Below are positions 16,976 to 26,779 of a stretch of DNA of 64,000 bases, piece by piece. The stretch comes from Bacteroidota bacterium (GTDB lineage Bacteria; Bacteroidota; Bacteroidia; Chitinophagales; Chitinophagaceae). The notes under the pieces were generated by a model. It searched no databases. It saw only the letters and a program-made list of their open reading frames with translations, and had not been told where the DNA came from. Every line of letters begins with the position of its first letter. Position 1 is the stretch's first letter. The translations under genes and the position numbers were made by a program. Location of the stretch: positions 13,427 to 77,426 of the forward strand of contig JAFAGR010000038.1 of the NCBI GenBank assembly GCA_023422565.1, given 5' to 3'.

Positions 16976-17367
16976 TATTTTTTCACGCAGGACAATATCA
17001 CCTGTATCGCCCTGTTAAATCCGTCTACCGAGGTAGGCTTGGTGATGAAATGCGCCGCACCATATTCTTTCGAAAATTCGATGTCTTCTTTTGCCGCGGA
17101 GGTGGAAAAAACTACAATGGGCACGGTTCCAAACGTGGGATGCTTTTTCAGCATCTTCAGAATTTCTCTGCCGTGAACCTTGGGAAGATTAAAATCAATA
17201 ATAAAAATGTCGGGTATAAAATCCGGCTCCCTTAGAAAGGCGGTTACCTTATCCCCTTCGCTGAATACATGCAGATCAACAGAAAGATTGTTGGAATGAA
17301 AAGAATCACGCAACAATTCTACATCATCACTATCATCTTCAACCAATAAGATCTTCAACTCATCCAT
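16972..17367 (-). CDS. Single-domain response regulator, Rcp1-like
   Basis: This 131-residue receiver domain starts ILLVEDDSDDVELL. The phospho-acceptor Asp is in IFIIDFNLPKVHG, the conserved Ser in VVFSTSAA and the Lys in FITKPTS. The long insertion before the acceptor and the VEDDxDD wording resemble Rcp1-type regulators that pair with phytochrome or hybrid kinases. No kinase is nearby. A TAGCTTTG box ends 5 nt before the ATG, suggesting a near-leaderless mRNA. It converges on, and overlaps by 4 nt, the other receiver gene. Confidence 0.92.
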   Translation of the reverse strand: MDELKILLVEDDSDDVELLRDSFHSNNLSVDLHVFSEGDKVTAFLREPDFIPDIFIIDFNLPKVHGREILKMLKKHPTFGTVPIVVFSTSAAKEDIEFSKEYGAAHFITKPTSVDGFNRAIQVILSCVKKY

Positions 17368-17372
17368 TGAAA

Positions 17373-17380
17373 CAAAGCTA
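17373..17380 (-). promoter_or_regulatory. -7 box of Rcp1-like regulator gene
   Basis: TAGCTTTG on the minus strand matches TAnnTTTG, 5 nt (tttca) from the ATG at 17367. Confidence 0.5.
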
Positions 17381-17424
17381 AGATTAATTTAAACTCTTCA
17401 AAAGCAATTGAGGGAAAAATTGCG

Positions 17425-19320
17425 TTACACCCGCTCACTCAGTTCAAGCCATCGCATTTCTTTTTCATCTAACAGCCGAATGATCTCCCCAATTCTGTCT
17501 GTAACGCGCGTAAGTTCATCGTAAGGTAACGAGTTTAATTTTTGTTCAAGCTCAGCCTTTTCTTTTTGCAATGCGGGAAGGTCCTTTTCGATCTGTTCAA
17601 ATTCCGTTTTTTCTTTAAAACTTAATTTTTTTGCAGGTGCTGCCGCGGGTTTCGCTACAGGTTCATCATTTACTTCCTTAATCACCGGGCCCTGCTTTTC
17701 CGCCTTGTTCTTTTCCTGCAACTCCCGTGCTTCCGTTTCGCGGTACTGCGTGTAATTGCCCGGAAAATCCCTGACCACGCCATCGCCTTCAAAAACAAAA
17801 AGATGATCAACCATCCTGTCCATAAAGTAACGGTCGTGGCTCACTATTAAAATGCAACCCGGGAAGTCCATAAGAAATTCTTCCAGTGTGCGAAGTGTTT
17901 GCAGGTCCAGATCGTTGGTAGGTTCATCTAACACCAAAAAATTGGGATTGCGAAACAATACGGCCATTAAATGAAGCCTTCTTTTTTCGCCGCCGCTGAG
18001 TTTACTGAGAAAGGTAAATTGTTGTTCGCCGGTGAAGCCAAATTTTTCCATGAACTGGCTCGCCGATATTTTTGAACCATCGGCAAGCGGAAAAAATTCC
18101 GCCATAGATTTTACATATTCTATCGCCCTTTTATCTTCTTTATAAACCAGGCCTTCCTGGCTGAAATGGCCGAACACCACGGTTTCGCCATGATTGATCT
18201 TTCCGCTGTCGGGCTCTTCAAGCTGCAGTGCGATCTTCAAAAAAGTTGATTTGCCCACGCCGTTCTTGCCTACCACGCCGATCCTTTCTCCCTTTTTAAA
18301 AGTATAATCAAAGCCTTTTAAAATCTTCAGCTCACCATAATTCTTATACACCTTTTTCATCTCGAGCACTTTTCCGCCAAGGCGGGACATTTTCATTTGC
18401 AAGCTCACTTCGCTGACCTCCCGCTTTGCTTTTACTCTTTCTTCAATATCTGCAAACGCATCCTGCCTGCTCTTGCTCTTCACCGTACGGGCCTTGGGTT
18501 GCTTTCGCATCCATTCCAATTCTTTCCGGAAAATATTTTTATCCTTTTGCAATTCACTTTGCTGCACTTCGAGCCTCAGGCTCTTTTGCTCCAGGAAGTA
18601 ATCGTAATCACCTTTATAAACATAAATCTTCTCTTCGTCCATTTCAACGATCTCATTGCAAACTGCATCCAGAAAATAGCGGTCGTGCGTTACAAGAAGG
18701 AGTGTGATCTTTTTTGCCGCAAGAAATTCTTCAAGCCATTCTATCATGCCCACATCCAGGTGGTTGGTAGGTTCATCCATGATAAGCAGGCAGCGGCCTT
18801 CGTGGAGGTCGGTTTCAATCAACGCCTGCGCCAGCGCAATTCTTTTTTGCTGCCCGCCGCTGAGATTGCCTACTTTTTCATCAAGATGGTGAATGTTCAG
18901 TTTCCCTAAGATCTGTTGCAGGTCGCTTTCAAAACTCCATGCGTTAAGGTCATCAAGCCTGGCCATAAGCTCAGCCAGCTTTTTTTCATCTTCTTCTCCC
19001 TTTTCTAAAAAGATCTCATATTCATTAACGGCCTTAATAACGGGGTGGGGTAAACGAAGAATGTTTTCGCGAATGCTTTTGCCTGCATCAAAATTATGTT
19101 CCTGCTGAAGCATCACGGTGCGGATGTCTTTATGCACCCAAACAGTTCCCGTATCGGGCGTGCCAAGCCCCGCAATAATTTTCATCAGGGTGGTCTTGCC
19201 CGATCCGTTACGGGCAACGAGGGCTATTTTATCGCCTTCTTCAATGTTGAGCGTGATGTTTTTAAAAAGGGTGCGTATTCCGAATGATTTGGAAATTCCT
19301 TCCACCGAGGCATAATGCAT
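17425..19320 (-). CDS. ABC-F family ATPase, Uup-like
   Basis: The 631-residue soluble protein has two ABC domains and no membrane segments. The first has ARNGSGKTTLMK, LSGGQQKR and LLIMDEPTNHLD. The second has VGKNGVGKSTFLK, LSGGEKRR and FLVLDEPTNDLD. A linker rich in charged residues lies between them. A C-terminal coiled-coil domain (about 560-631) marks it as Uup-like. ABC-F proteins act on ribosomes or, for Uup, on DNA structures; which applies here cannot be told. A TATCTTTG box 4 nt before the ATG points to a leaderless message, and a 9-bp inverted repeat lies just upstream. Confidence 0.93.
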   Translation of the reverse strand: MHYASVEGISKSFGIRTLFKNITLNIEEGDKIALVARNGSGKTTLMKIIAGLGTPDTGTVWVHKDIRTVMLQQEHNFDAGKSIRENILRLPHPVIKAVNEYEIFLEKGEEDEKKLAELMARLDDLNAWSFESDLQQILGKLNIHHLDEKVGNLSGGQQKRIALAQALIETDLHEGRCLLIMDEPTNHLDVGMIEWLEEFLAAKKITLLLVTHDRYFLDAVCNEIVEMDEEKIYVYKGDYDYFLEQKSLRLEVQQSELQKDKNIFRKELEWMRKQPKARTVKSKSRQDAFADIEERVKAKREVSEVSLQMKMSRLGGKVLEMKKVYKNYGELKILKGFDYTFKKGERIGVVGKNGVGKSTFLKIALQLEEPDSGKINHGETVVFGHFSQEGLVYKEDKRAIEYVKSMAEFFPLADGSKISASQFMEKFGFTGEQQFTFLSKLSGGEKRRLHLMAVLFRNPNFLVLDEPTNDLDLQTLRTLEEFLMDFPGCILIVSHDRYFMDRMVDHLFVFEGDGVVRDFPGNYTQYRETEARELQEKNKAEKQGPVIKEVNDEPVAKPAAAPAKKLSFKEKTEFEQIEKDLPALQKEKAELEQKLNSLPYDELTRVTDRIGEIIRLLDEKEMRWLELSERV

Positions 19321-19324
19321 GGTG

Positions 19325-19332
19325 CAAAGATA
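19325..19332 (-). promoter_or_regulatory. -7 box of ABC-F gene (near-leaderless)
   Basis: TATCTTTG on the minus strand, then 4 nt (cacc), then the ATG at 19320. Confidence 0.5.
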
Positions 19333-19340
19333 AAGAGGGC

Positions 19341-19377
19341 ATTTTCAATTGAGCTGATTTGCCTGACTATTGAAAAT
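19341..19377. promoter_or_regulatory. Inverted repeat upstream of ABC-F promoter
   Basis: ATTTTCAAT (19341-19349) and ATTGAAAAT (19369-19377) are perfect 9-bp inverted arms with a 19-nt spacer. They lie just upstream of the ABC-F -7 box and just after the stop of the TIGR00266 gene. This could be an operator or an AT-rich hairpin; no T-tract follows on either strand. Confidence 0.35.
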
Positions 19378-19382
19378 ATGAT

Positions 19383-20174
19383 CTATTCCCGTCCGTCTAA
19401 CAGATTACCCAGGCCGCCTAACAAGCTTCCTTCTTCCTTCCTGTTTCCTGCACCATACTGCAGTATTCTGCCCGCAAGCCGGCTGATAGGGAGAGACTGT
19501 ATCCAAACTTTTCCGGGGCCGGTGAGTTTTGCGAAGAAGAGCCCTTCACCACCGAACATCCAGTTTTTTACGCCGCGGATAAATTCGATATCAAAATCAA
19601 TTGAGGAAGTATAAGCAACCACGCAACCGGTATCCACTTTCAACACTTCACCCGCTTTCAATTCGCGCTCCATTACATAACCACCGGCATGCACAAAACA
19701 CATTCCATCACCTTCAAGTTTTTGCATGATAAAGCCCTCGCCGCCAAATAATCCTGTACCAAGCCTGCGCTGAAATTCGATGCCCACACTAACGCCTTTT
19801 GCCGCGGCAAGAAAAGCGTCTTTCTGTGCGATGATCTTCCCGTTATGCAAATGCAGATCTATTGGGATGATCTTTCCGGAATAAGGCGCGGCGAAACTCA
19901 CTTTCATTTTGCCGTGAGAAACATTGGTGAAAGCCGTCATGAATAAACTTTCTCCCGTGATCAAACGCTTGCCCGCGCTCAATAACTTTCCGAAAATCCC
20001 TCCCGTTTGCTGCTGGCTTCCGTCGCCGAATATGGTTTGCATCTGAATGCCACTATCCATCATCATAAAACTACCGCTCTCCGCAATGGCCGTTTCTTCA
20101 GGATCGAGTTCGATCTCTACGAACTGCATTTCCTCACCGTATAATTTAAAATCGATTTCGTGGTTTGATCTCAT
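19383..20174 (-). CDS. TIGR00266/AIM24-family protein
   Basis: This 263-residue protein belongs to the TIGR00266 (AIM24, tryptophan RNA-binding attenuator-like fold) family. It shows an all-beta architecture with the Gly-rich repeats typical of the family: EEMQFVEIELDPEETAIAESGSFMMMD, FGGEGFIMQKLEGDGMCFVHAGG and GGEGLFFAKLTGPGKVWIQSLPISRLA. There is no signal peptide. The biochemical role is unknown; bacterial members are soluble or membrane-associated. It may share a leftward transcript with the small membrane protein gene 45 nt upstream. Confidence 0.9.
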   Translation of the reverse strand: MRSNHEIDFKLYGEEMQFVEIELDPEETAIAESGSFMMMDSGIQMQTIFGDGSQQQTGGIFGKLLSAGKRLITGESLFMTAFTNVSHGKMKVSFAAPYSGKIIPIDLHLHNGKIIAQKDAFLAAAKGVSVGIEFQRRLGTGLFGGEGFIMQKLEGDGMCFVHAGGYVMERELKAGEVLKVDTGCVVAYTSSIDFDIEFIRGVKNWMFGGEGLFFAKLTGPGKVWIQSLPISRLAGRILQYGAGNRKEEGSLLGGLGNLLDGRE

Positions 20175-20219
20175 TGTTAATAATTGTCAGAATATTTTGT
20201 AATGCATTAAATCTTCAAC

Positions 20220-20471
20220 TCATCCTTTAATATCGTCGAGGTGCTGCGAAGCCGGCCTGATATTGAGTCTTTGTTTATGTTTCTCTCTTTCCTGTAGTCT
20301 CCTGTTTCTAATATCTTCCGCCCAACGGTGCCGCAAAAACCACAACAAGGTTCCGCCGGCTATGGAAGCATTCACCCACAGCGCCACTTTCAGATCGGAT
20401 ATTATGGCAAACATCAGAATCATCTGTGCGCATGGATAAAGGAGGGAAAAAATAATTGTTCGCTCTTTCAT
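20220..20471 (-). CDS. Small predicted membrane protein
   Basis: The 83-residue protein has two predicted membrane helices (about 5-23 and 29-46) and a charged C-terminal tail of about 35 residues (RHRWAEDIRNRRLQEREKHKQR). I do not recognise the family. It lies between the RND permease and TIGR00266 genes, in the same direction as both. The clean N terminus, charge pattern and filled intergenic space favour a real gene. Confidence 0.55.
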   Translation of the reverse strand: MKERTIIFSLLYPCAQMILMFAIISDLKVALWVNASIAGGTLLWFLRHRWAEDIRNRRLQEREKHKQRLNIRPASQHLDDIKG

Positions 20472-20525
20472 CGTACTATCATTTTAATTGAATGAAAAAT
20501 ACCAGGATAAAGCTAACATTTTTTA

Positions 20526-23500
20526 TCACCATGCGCTTCTCTCCCTCAGCTTCCCGTTCCATACGCGTTTACCCTGCAAAGCCCTCACGAGGTACATGAT
20601 TCCCACAAATATGAAGAACAGCGGGCCGAGGAAGCCGAATAATGCCACGAATTTGGTTCCGTAAAACTTCTCCATCGGCCGTCTCAACCTTTCTGAAATA
20701 AGGTACATGCTCGGCACCATTATTAAAGTAAGGAAGAAAGCGAAGATGAGTCCGTAAATGATCGTCCAGCTGAGCGGCCCCCAGAATACAACACTGTCTC
20801 CACCAAAGAAAATTCGCGGGTTAAGTGTTGTAAAAAAGCTTTCAAAGTTTATGTTGAAGCCGACAGCCAACGGAAGTAATCCTAACATCGTGGCCACAGC
20901 GGTCAGCAATACAGGAATGATACGGATCTTTCCGGCCTGAACAGTTGCCTCACGGGTACGCATACCTCTTCCGCGCAATTCATCGGTGAATTCGATCAGC
21001 AGAATCCCGTTCTTTATCACAATTCCCGCAAGCCCGATCACACCTACCAGCAACATGATGGTTGCAATTGTTTTTCCCGTTATCGCGTACCCTATCATCA
21101 CGCCAATGATGGAAAAGAATATTTCAGTAAGTACTATGAATGGTTTGCTCAATGAGTTGAATTGCAGAACAAGTATCAAAAAGATCAGTCCCATGGCAAG
21201 GAAGAAGGCATTGGTAAGAAAGGCGTTCGTTTCAGCCTCCTGTTCACCCTGGCCGGTTTGCCTGATGGTAACGCCAACGGGTATACGATTTTTACTTTTG
21301 AAATCGCTGATCTTCGCGGCCAGTTCCTCATTCACTTTCGTCACCATAGAAGGATCAAGCACATTACTTTGAAGTTGTATCGTTCTTTTTACATTCTTCC
21401 TCGCAATTGCGCCGGATGCACTGGTGTAATCAATGGTAGCGACAGCGCTTACCGGCACCGACTTCACACGCATGGTATTCATATCCATAAAAGTGATGCG
21501 CATGTTCATCAGGTCTGCAATATTCTTTCTTCTTAATTCATCATAGCGAAGCTGGATCTTATATTCATCCTCGCCTTCTTTCAACTTACTCACTTCCTTT
21601 CCAAACAAGGCCGTGCGGATCTCCATACCTACCTGCCCTGTGGTAAGCCCTTCCATCATGGCCTTCTGCCTGTCCACATTTATCGTGATCTCCGGGCTGT
21701 TCAGATCCACATCCATCCGCAGATTTTCCACACCGTATACAGGATTAGCATAGAGGTAATTTGAAAGCTCACGCGAAACCTGCGCGATCTCTTCAAACTC
21801 ATCGCCGATCACTTCAATGTTTACGGGAGGATCGGTTGGAGGGCCGCCTTCTTCCTGCGCCACTTCCATACTCGCTCCGGGAATACCGCCCATAACGGCG
21901 CGAATTGAATCCATATACGGACTCGTTTTCTTTCCATTTCTTTTTTCGTATTCAACAAAGGAGATCTGGATCCTTCCCAAATTCGGGCGAACACTGCGGT
22001 TGTTATCACGGGGATTATTCGCGCTGTTGGCCACATTGGTGATCACACTCTCCACTATCGCGCCCTCATTGCCGGGCATTTCATTTCCTAAAACACCTGT
22101 TACCCGCTTTTCGAGAATGGTCATCACGCTATCAGTCGTTTTCACATCCGTACCGGGTGGCATTTTTAAATACACATATATCATGTTAGGGTCGCCACTC
22201 GGGAAGAAGGTGGTTTTATTACCGCGCGCCATCAATAAAAATAAAGACACGGGGAAAAGAACAAACAAACCTACGAGGGCCCACACCGGGCGGTATCCTT
22301 TCAATATCCAGCGCAACAACATTTCATAACGCCTCATTAATGCAGGCAATAACCTGTTTTGAAAACTATGAATGATATCGCGGAAAACATAGCGGTTCAA
22401 TAGCGACAACAGCACCATGAAAAGCATAAAATTTCCAAAGCCGGGCATTCCCGCCAAATGAAATAATACGCCGAATGCGAGGGCCGTCCAGAACCACCAT
22501 TTTTTAAAGATCATCTTCTTCGGCTCTTCATATTCCTTTCCTTCCGGCCGCATGAAACTCACGGCAAACACGGGGTTGAAAATGAAGGCCACAATGAGCG
22601 ATGCCGCAAGCGTGAGTATGAGCATCACCGGCAGGTAGATCATAAATTTTCCGATGATCCCTTTCCAAAAAAGTAATGGAAAGAATGGAGCGAGTGTGGT
22701 AGCAGTACCTGCAAGAACGGGAATGAATACTTCACCCGCAGCTTCCTTGGCACTTTTTACAATGGGCACGCGGCCGTTGTTGTAGATGCGGTGCGTGTTT
22801 TCAATTACCACAATGGCGTCATCTACAATTATTCCGAGGCCAAACAACAAGGCAAAGAGTACAATAAAGTTGAGCGTAACGCTTGTGCCGATCACCATAT
22901 CAGCCACAGGCAAAAACATGAAGGCTACGAAGATGCTCAAGGGCACGCTCAGCGCAACAAAGAAGGCATTGGTAACGCCCATGAAAAACATGAGGATCAC
23001 CAGCACGAGAATGAACCCGATGATGATGGTGTTCACAAGCTCATGAAAGGAACTTGCCGTCGCCTTGCTCTGATCTCCCGTGATCACCACTTTTAAATTT
23101 TTCGGCAGCTCCTCATTCACCTGCATGTCAGAAACAATGTCTTTGATCTTGGTAGCGGTGCTGATCAGGTTTTCGCCTGCGCGTTTTACAATGTTCAGTG
23201 TGATCACATTCTTACCATCCAGCCGCGCATAACTTTCTTTTTCCTTAATGGTATCTTTTATTTCCGCAATATCACGCAGGTACATGGTGGCGCCCTGTGT
23301 ACTGCTTCGAACCACGATGTCCTGGAGGTCTGTCGCGCTGGTGAATTGTCCTTTCACCTTAATGGTGCGCTTCATGTTGCCAACCTCTATGAGGCCGGCG
23401 GTGATGTCACGGTTTTCACGGCTGATAGCGGCCTCAATATCACCGAAGCTGATGCGGGCCGCCTGCATTTTAAAAGGATCCACATTCACCTGTATCTCGC

Positions 23501-24086
23501 GCTCCGGTGCGCCTACAATTTCCGCGCGCGTGATCTCGGAGAGCAATTCAAAACGCTCCTGCATTTTATCGGCATATTCCTTCAGCTTCAACCCGTCGTA
23601 ATCCCCGCTCACGTTTACAAACATGATCGGCATTTCGCTGAATGCGAATTCCTGTACATCAGGTTGCGAGGTGAGGTCGTTGGGAAGATCGGTCTGCGCC
23701 TTGTCTATCGCATCCTTCACCTTAATTTTAGCGAGATCGGTTTTTACATCCGTATCAAACTCCACGATGATCAAACTGTAATCGGGCTGCGAGGTGCTCG
23801 TGATCTTTTTCACCTTTGCTCCCGAAATTCCTTTCAATTGCTTTTCGATCGGCCGGGTTACCAGGTTCTCAATGTCTTTCGGAGAATTTCCTGCATACAC
23901 GGTTACAACGCTTATGGTAGGTACCACAATATCCGGGAACTGCTCCTTGGGTAAGGTGTTGAACTTATAAAGTCCGAATGCGGAAATTAATATCGCAATT
24001 ATATAAACTGCAGTGCGATTATCAACAGACCAGCTTGTTGGGCCGAACTCCTTGATCTTAGCACTCATATTTTTTAAGAAATCCAT
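20526..24086 (-). CDS. RND efflux transporter permease
   Basis: The 1186-residue inner-membrane pump is the AcrB/CusA/MexB-type proton-driven permease of a tripartite exporter. The first membrane helix (about 27-43) precedes a porter domain with GNSPKDIENLVTRPIEKQLKGI. The TM4 proton-relay acids are in GIIVDDAIVVIENTHR, and TM10 is GVIGLAGIVIKNGILLIEFTDE. It is longer than the usual ~1040 residues. Part of the excess is an additional hydrophobic hairpin between TM6 and TM7 (about residues 530-570: WWFWTALAFGVLFHLAG, NFMLFMVLLSLL). The substrate is unknown. It is the last of the four-gene leftward efflux operon. Confidence 0.95.
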   Translation of the reverse strand: MDFLKNMSAKIKEFGPTSWSVDNRTAVYIIAILISAFGLYKFNTLPKEQFPDIVVPTISVVTVYAGNSPKDIENLVTRPIEKQLKGISGAKVKKITSTSQPDYSLIIVEFDTDVKTDLAKIKVKDAIDKAQTDLPNDLTSQPDVQEFAFSEMPIMFVNVSGDYDGLKLKEYADKMQERFELLSEITRAEIVGAPEREIQVNVDPFKMQAARISFGDIEAAISRENRDITAGLIEVGNMKRTIKVKGQFTSATDLQDIVVRSSTQGATMYLRDIAEIKDTIKEKESYARLDGKNVITLNIVKRAGENLISTATKIKDIVSDMQVNEELPKNLKVVITGDQSKATASSFHELVNTIIIGFILVLVILMFFMGVTNAFFVALSVPLSIFVAFMFLPVADMVIGTSVTLNFIVLFALLFGLGIIVDDAIVVIENTHRIYNNGRVPIVKSAKEAAGEVFIPVLAGTATTLAPFFPLLFWKGIIGKFMIYLPVMLILTLAASLIVAFIFNPVFAVSFMRPEGKEYEEPKKMIFKKWWFWTALAFGVLFHLAGMPGFGNFMLFMVLLSLLNRYVFRDIIHSFQNRLLPALMRRYEMLLRWILKGYRPVWALVGLFVLFPVSLFLLMARGNKTTFFPSGDPNMIYVYLKMPPGTDVKTTDSVMTILEKRVTGVLGNEMPGNEGAIVESVITNVANSANNPRDNNRSVRPNLGRIQISFVEYEKRNGKKTSPYMDSIRAVMGGIPGASMEVAQEEGGPPTDPPVNIEVIGDEFEEIAQVSRELSNYLYANPVYGVENLRMDVDLNSPEITINVDRQKAMMEGLTTGQVGMEIRTALFGKEVSKLKEGEDEYKIQLRYDELRRKNIADLMNMRITFMDMNTMRVKSVPVSAVATIDYTSASGAIARKNVKRTIQLQSNVLDPSMVTKVNEELAAKISDFKSKNRIPVGVTIRQTGQGEQEAETNAFLTNAFFLAMGLIFLILVLQFNSLSKPFIVLTEIFFSIIGVMIGYAITGKTIATIMLLVGVIGLAGIVIKNGILLIEFTDELRGRGMRTREATVQAGKIRIIPVLLTAVATMLGLLPLAVGFNINFESFFTTLNPRIFFGGDSVVFWGPLSWTIIYGLIFAFFLTLIMVPSMYLISERLRRPMEKFYGTKFVALFGFLGPLFFIFVGIMYLVRALQGKRVWNGKLRERSAW

Positions 24087-24144
24087 AGAAAATGTTTTGG
24101 TAATGCGCGGATTGAAATTTTCAAATCGCGTTTATGCGTAACTG

Positions 24145-25356
24145 TTATTTCGCCTGGTCAGAGATGGCCTGACCGTCATACAAGTCCTGGTAACCTTCGC
24201 TAACGATCTGCTCTCCGCCCTTCAGCCCGGTTTTCACTTCCACCATACTTCCATATGCGTCCCCGATATTTACCGTGATCTTCTTTGCCACAGTTTTTCC
24301 GTTTCCACCGCTTTGTGCGATGAACACATATTTTCCTGTTTCATCAGACTGAACCGCGTTCACGGGAATAACCACTGCATTGGGAGAAGAATAATCCATC
24401 ACCTTCATTATTGCGGTTTGATTTGGCTTTAAGCGTGCATCGTATGGGATCTTCGCTTCTGCATAAAAGCCGCGTAGCGTTGGATCTATTGACTGGCTGA
24501 CAAGAGAAAGTGTTGAACTAACAGTTTTATTCAGATCCGGAATAGAGATCTCAACCGGCGTGCCTTTTGAAAGCCTGCTAATGTAATTTTCTGGAATGCT
24601 CGAAACAACTTTCAGGCTGCTCGTGTTTACAATTTTAATCTGCGGACCGGCGGCGGTCATTCCGGTAAAAGTTTCACCCACACGAATGTTCACCACATCG
24701 GCCACGCCATTTACATCGCTGTATACATTCGCCGTCTTTGCCTGTTCCACTGCAACCTGCACCTGCTCGTTTGCGGCGCGAAGTTGGTTTTCCAAACTTT
24801 CCACATTTGTTCTGGCCGTTATCAACTGCACTTCAGTGCCTATGCCTTGCTGCCAAAGATTATTTTGTCTTTCGTAAATGGTTTTGGCAAAGGCGAGTTG
24901 AGTTTTGATGCCTTGAAGTTGTTGGCGTGCGGCCACAACCTGCTGCTGCATGATGGCATCATCGAGTTTCAAAAGAAGCTGGCCTTTTCTCACCTGCTGC
25001 CCTTCCTTAACCAAAACAGCCTTTACTTGTCCGCCCATGCCGCGCGGCGAGATATAGGAAATATTATCGGCATCAACCTGGCCCTGCAGATCGATAAAGT
25101 GGCGGAACTCGCGCACTTCAGCCGGAGTGAAGGCAACCAGTTTCGCTTTGGCGGATGAACCCGAGGCCGTATCTATTACAGCCAGTTCATCTTCCAGCTT
25201 TTTTATTTCGGCAGCCTGCTTTGCATACTCATCGCGAAGCTTCTGCAATTTTGTTTTCTTTTCCGTTACCTGTGCATTCTTATCCTTCCTGCTTTCTGAA
25301 CATGATGCTGCTGCCAGCAAAACGATCAATGCAATAAAACCTGTATACTTTTTCAT
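24145..25356 (-). CDS. RND efflux periplasmic adaptor lipoprotein
   Basis: The 403-residue membrane fusion protein has a lipoprotein signal with Cys19 (AAASCSESRKDK). A short coiled coil (about 30-60) is followed by a lipoyl half-motif (QVKAVLVKEGQQVRKGQLLLKLDD, about 110-133). A helical hairpin, the second lipoyl half and beta-barrel (NIRVGETFTGMTAAG; SRLSKGTPVEISIPD) and a membrane-proximal domain follow. It links the RND permease to the TolC-like channel across the periplasm. It lies 58 nt upstream of the permease gene and 17 nt downstream of the TolC gene. Confidence 0.95.
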   Translation of the reverse strand: MKKYTGFIALIVLLAAASCSESRKDKNAQVTEKKTKLQKLRDEYAKQAAEIKKLEDELAVIDTASGSSAKAKLVAFTPAEVREFRHFIDLQGQVDADNISYISPRGMGGQVKAVLVKEGQQVRKGQLLLKLDDAIMQQQVVAARQQLQGIKTQLAFAKTIYERQNNLWQQGIGTEVQLITARTNVESLENQLRAANEQVQVAVEQAKTANVYSDVNGVADVVNIRVGETFTGMTAAGPQIKIVNTSSLKVVSSIPENYISRLSKGTPVEISIPDLNKTVSSTLSLVSQSIDPTLRGFYAEAKIPYDARLKPNQTAIMKVMDYSSPNAVVIPVNAVQSDETGKYVFIAQSGGNGKTVAKKITVNIGDAYGSMVEVKTGLKGGEQIVSEGYQDLYDGQAISDQAK

Positions 25357-25373
25357 AAAACTGTTTGTATGTA

Positions 25374-26762
25374 TTATAATTTTCCTGCTGCCTTTAAATA
25401 ATCTATTCGTGCAATGATCGCATCATACAATGCGCCATAGTAATTGTTTTGCGCCACCTTCAATTCAGTTTGCGCATTGTATATTTCAATGTTTGAACCG
25501 AGCCCTTGCTGGTACTTTAATACAGTGGAATTATAAACCGATTCAGCGAGCTGCATATTTCTTTTCTGGTTATCAACTGTAGCAAGTGCAGAGCGGATGT
25601 TGAGTGAGGATTGCTTCACTTCATAATCAATTGAAGCTTTCAACTGCTCAATGTTATTCCCGGTTTTCTGGGCTTCGTAACGGGCTTTATCTACACGGGC
25701 TTTTCGTGCGAAACCCTGGAAGATGGGAACACTAAGCCTTGCACCCACGAGTGATGAGGTGAACCATGTACCCTTATCGAAGAAATCAAACTTATTTCTT
25801 TGCGCGTTCTTACCATAACTGCTGAACAAGGCCACCGTAGGCAGCGCGCTCAGCCTGTATCGTTTTACATTAAATTTATTCAACTTCAGCGCCTCCTGCA
25901 GCATCTGGTAATCTTTCCTGTTTGTGTACTGGTAGGCCGTATCCAGTAATCCTTCTTTTAAACTTTCTTCTGAGATGGAATCTGTAAGAACGAGTGAATC
26001 ACCCTGGGGCATATTTAGCAAAAACTTGAGCCCTGCCATACCGGCATCCAACCTGTTCTGCACTTTTATTTTTTCTGTAATGAGGTTATTCAGTTGAACA
26101 TTCACTTTATCTACATCAAGCCTTTCCGCAAATCCATTCTTAAATATTTCCCGTGTTTCTCCCAGAAGTTTTTCAAAACGAGCGATGTTGGCATCGAGCG
26201 AGGTCATCTGCAAATTGCCTACAACCAGCTGGTAGTAAATTTTCTGCACGTTCGCTTTTATTTCTTCCTTCGTTACCTCAGTTTTTCTTTCAGCAAAACG
26301 CAGGGATGATGCTCTCGCCTGTAAACCAACGAACACCTGCCCGTCGAAAAGGATCTGTGATAATTCGATGGCGCCTGAGGCCGTCCAGTTGGCACCGAGT
26401 TGAAAGGGCAGGGAACCAAAACCGCCCGCCGGCATCGTGATCGGGTTTCCGCTTCCGTCTTTCACGCCCTGATCAATTAAAACCTGGTAGGTGGAAGGTG
26501 AAATAAAATCGGGGACAACCTGCGTAGGGATATCGAAGTATCGCGTAACGATAGTGTTTGCGCTCAGGTTAGGCAGGGCGGCGGAAGTAACCTCGCGGTT
26601 CACTTCTTTCTGTATCTTATAATCTAACAAAGCATTTTTTACCGGCACCGCGTTCTGCATCGCGTAATCAACCGCCTGGGCTACGCTGAAACTATTCACC
26701 TGTTGCGCAGATACTGCTCCGCTCGTTGCTATAAAAAAAGCCAGTGTATATAATACCTTCAT
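25374..26762 (-). CDS. TolC-family outer membrane efflux protein
   Basis: The 462-residue protein has a cleavable signal peptide (VSAQQVNSFSVAQAVDYAMQ) and the repeated long-helix outer membrane efflux protein architecture. Two OEP repeats contain ARIDYLKAAGKL at the C terminus and VDKVNVQLNNLITEKIKVQNRL in the middle. It forms the trimeric exit duct of the tripartite pump in the outer membrane. It is the second gene of the TetR-TolC-adaptor-permease operon, starting 17 nt after the regulator. Confidence 0.94.
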   Translation of the reverse strand: MKVLYTLAFFIATSGAVSAQQVNSFSVAQAVDYAMQNAVPVKNALLDYKIQKEVNREVTSAALPNLSANTIVTRYFDIPTQVVPDFISPSTYQVLIDQGVKDGSGNPITMPAGGFGSLPFQLGANWTASGAIELSQILFDGQVFVGLQARASSLRFAERKTEVTKEEIKANVQKIYYQLVVGNLQMTSLDANIARFEKLLGETREIFKNGFAERLDVDKVNVQLNNLITEKIKVQNRLDAGMAGLKFLLNMPQGDSLVLTDSISEESLKEGLLDTAYQYTNRKDYQMLQEALKLNKFNVKRYRLSALPTVALFSSYGKNAQRNKFDFFDKGTWFTSSLVGARLSVPIFQGFARKARVDKARYEAQKTGNNIEQLKASIDYEVKQSSLNIRSALATVDNQKRNMQLAESVYNSTVLKYQQGLGSNIEIYNAQTELKVAQNNYYGALYDAIIARIDYLKAAGKL

Positions 26763-26779
26763 AAAAAGAATTGTGTTCG

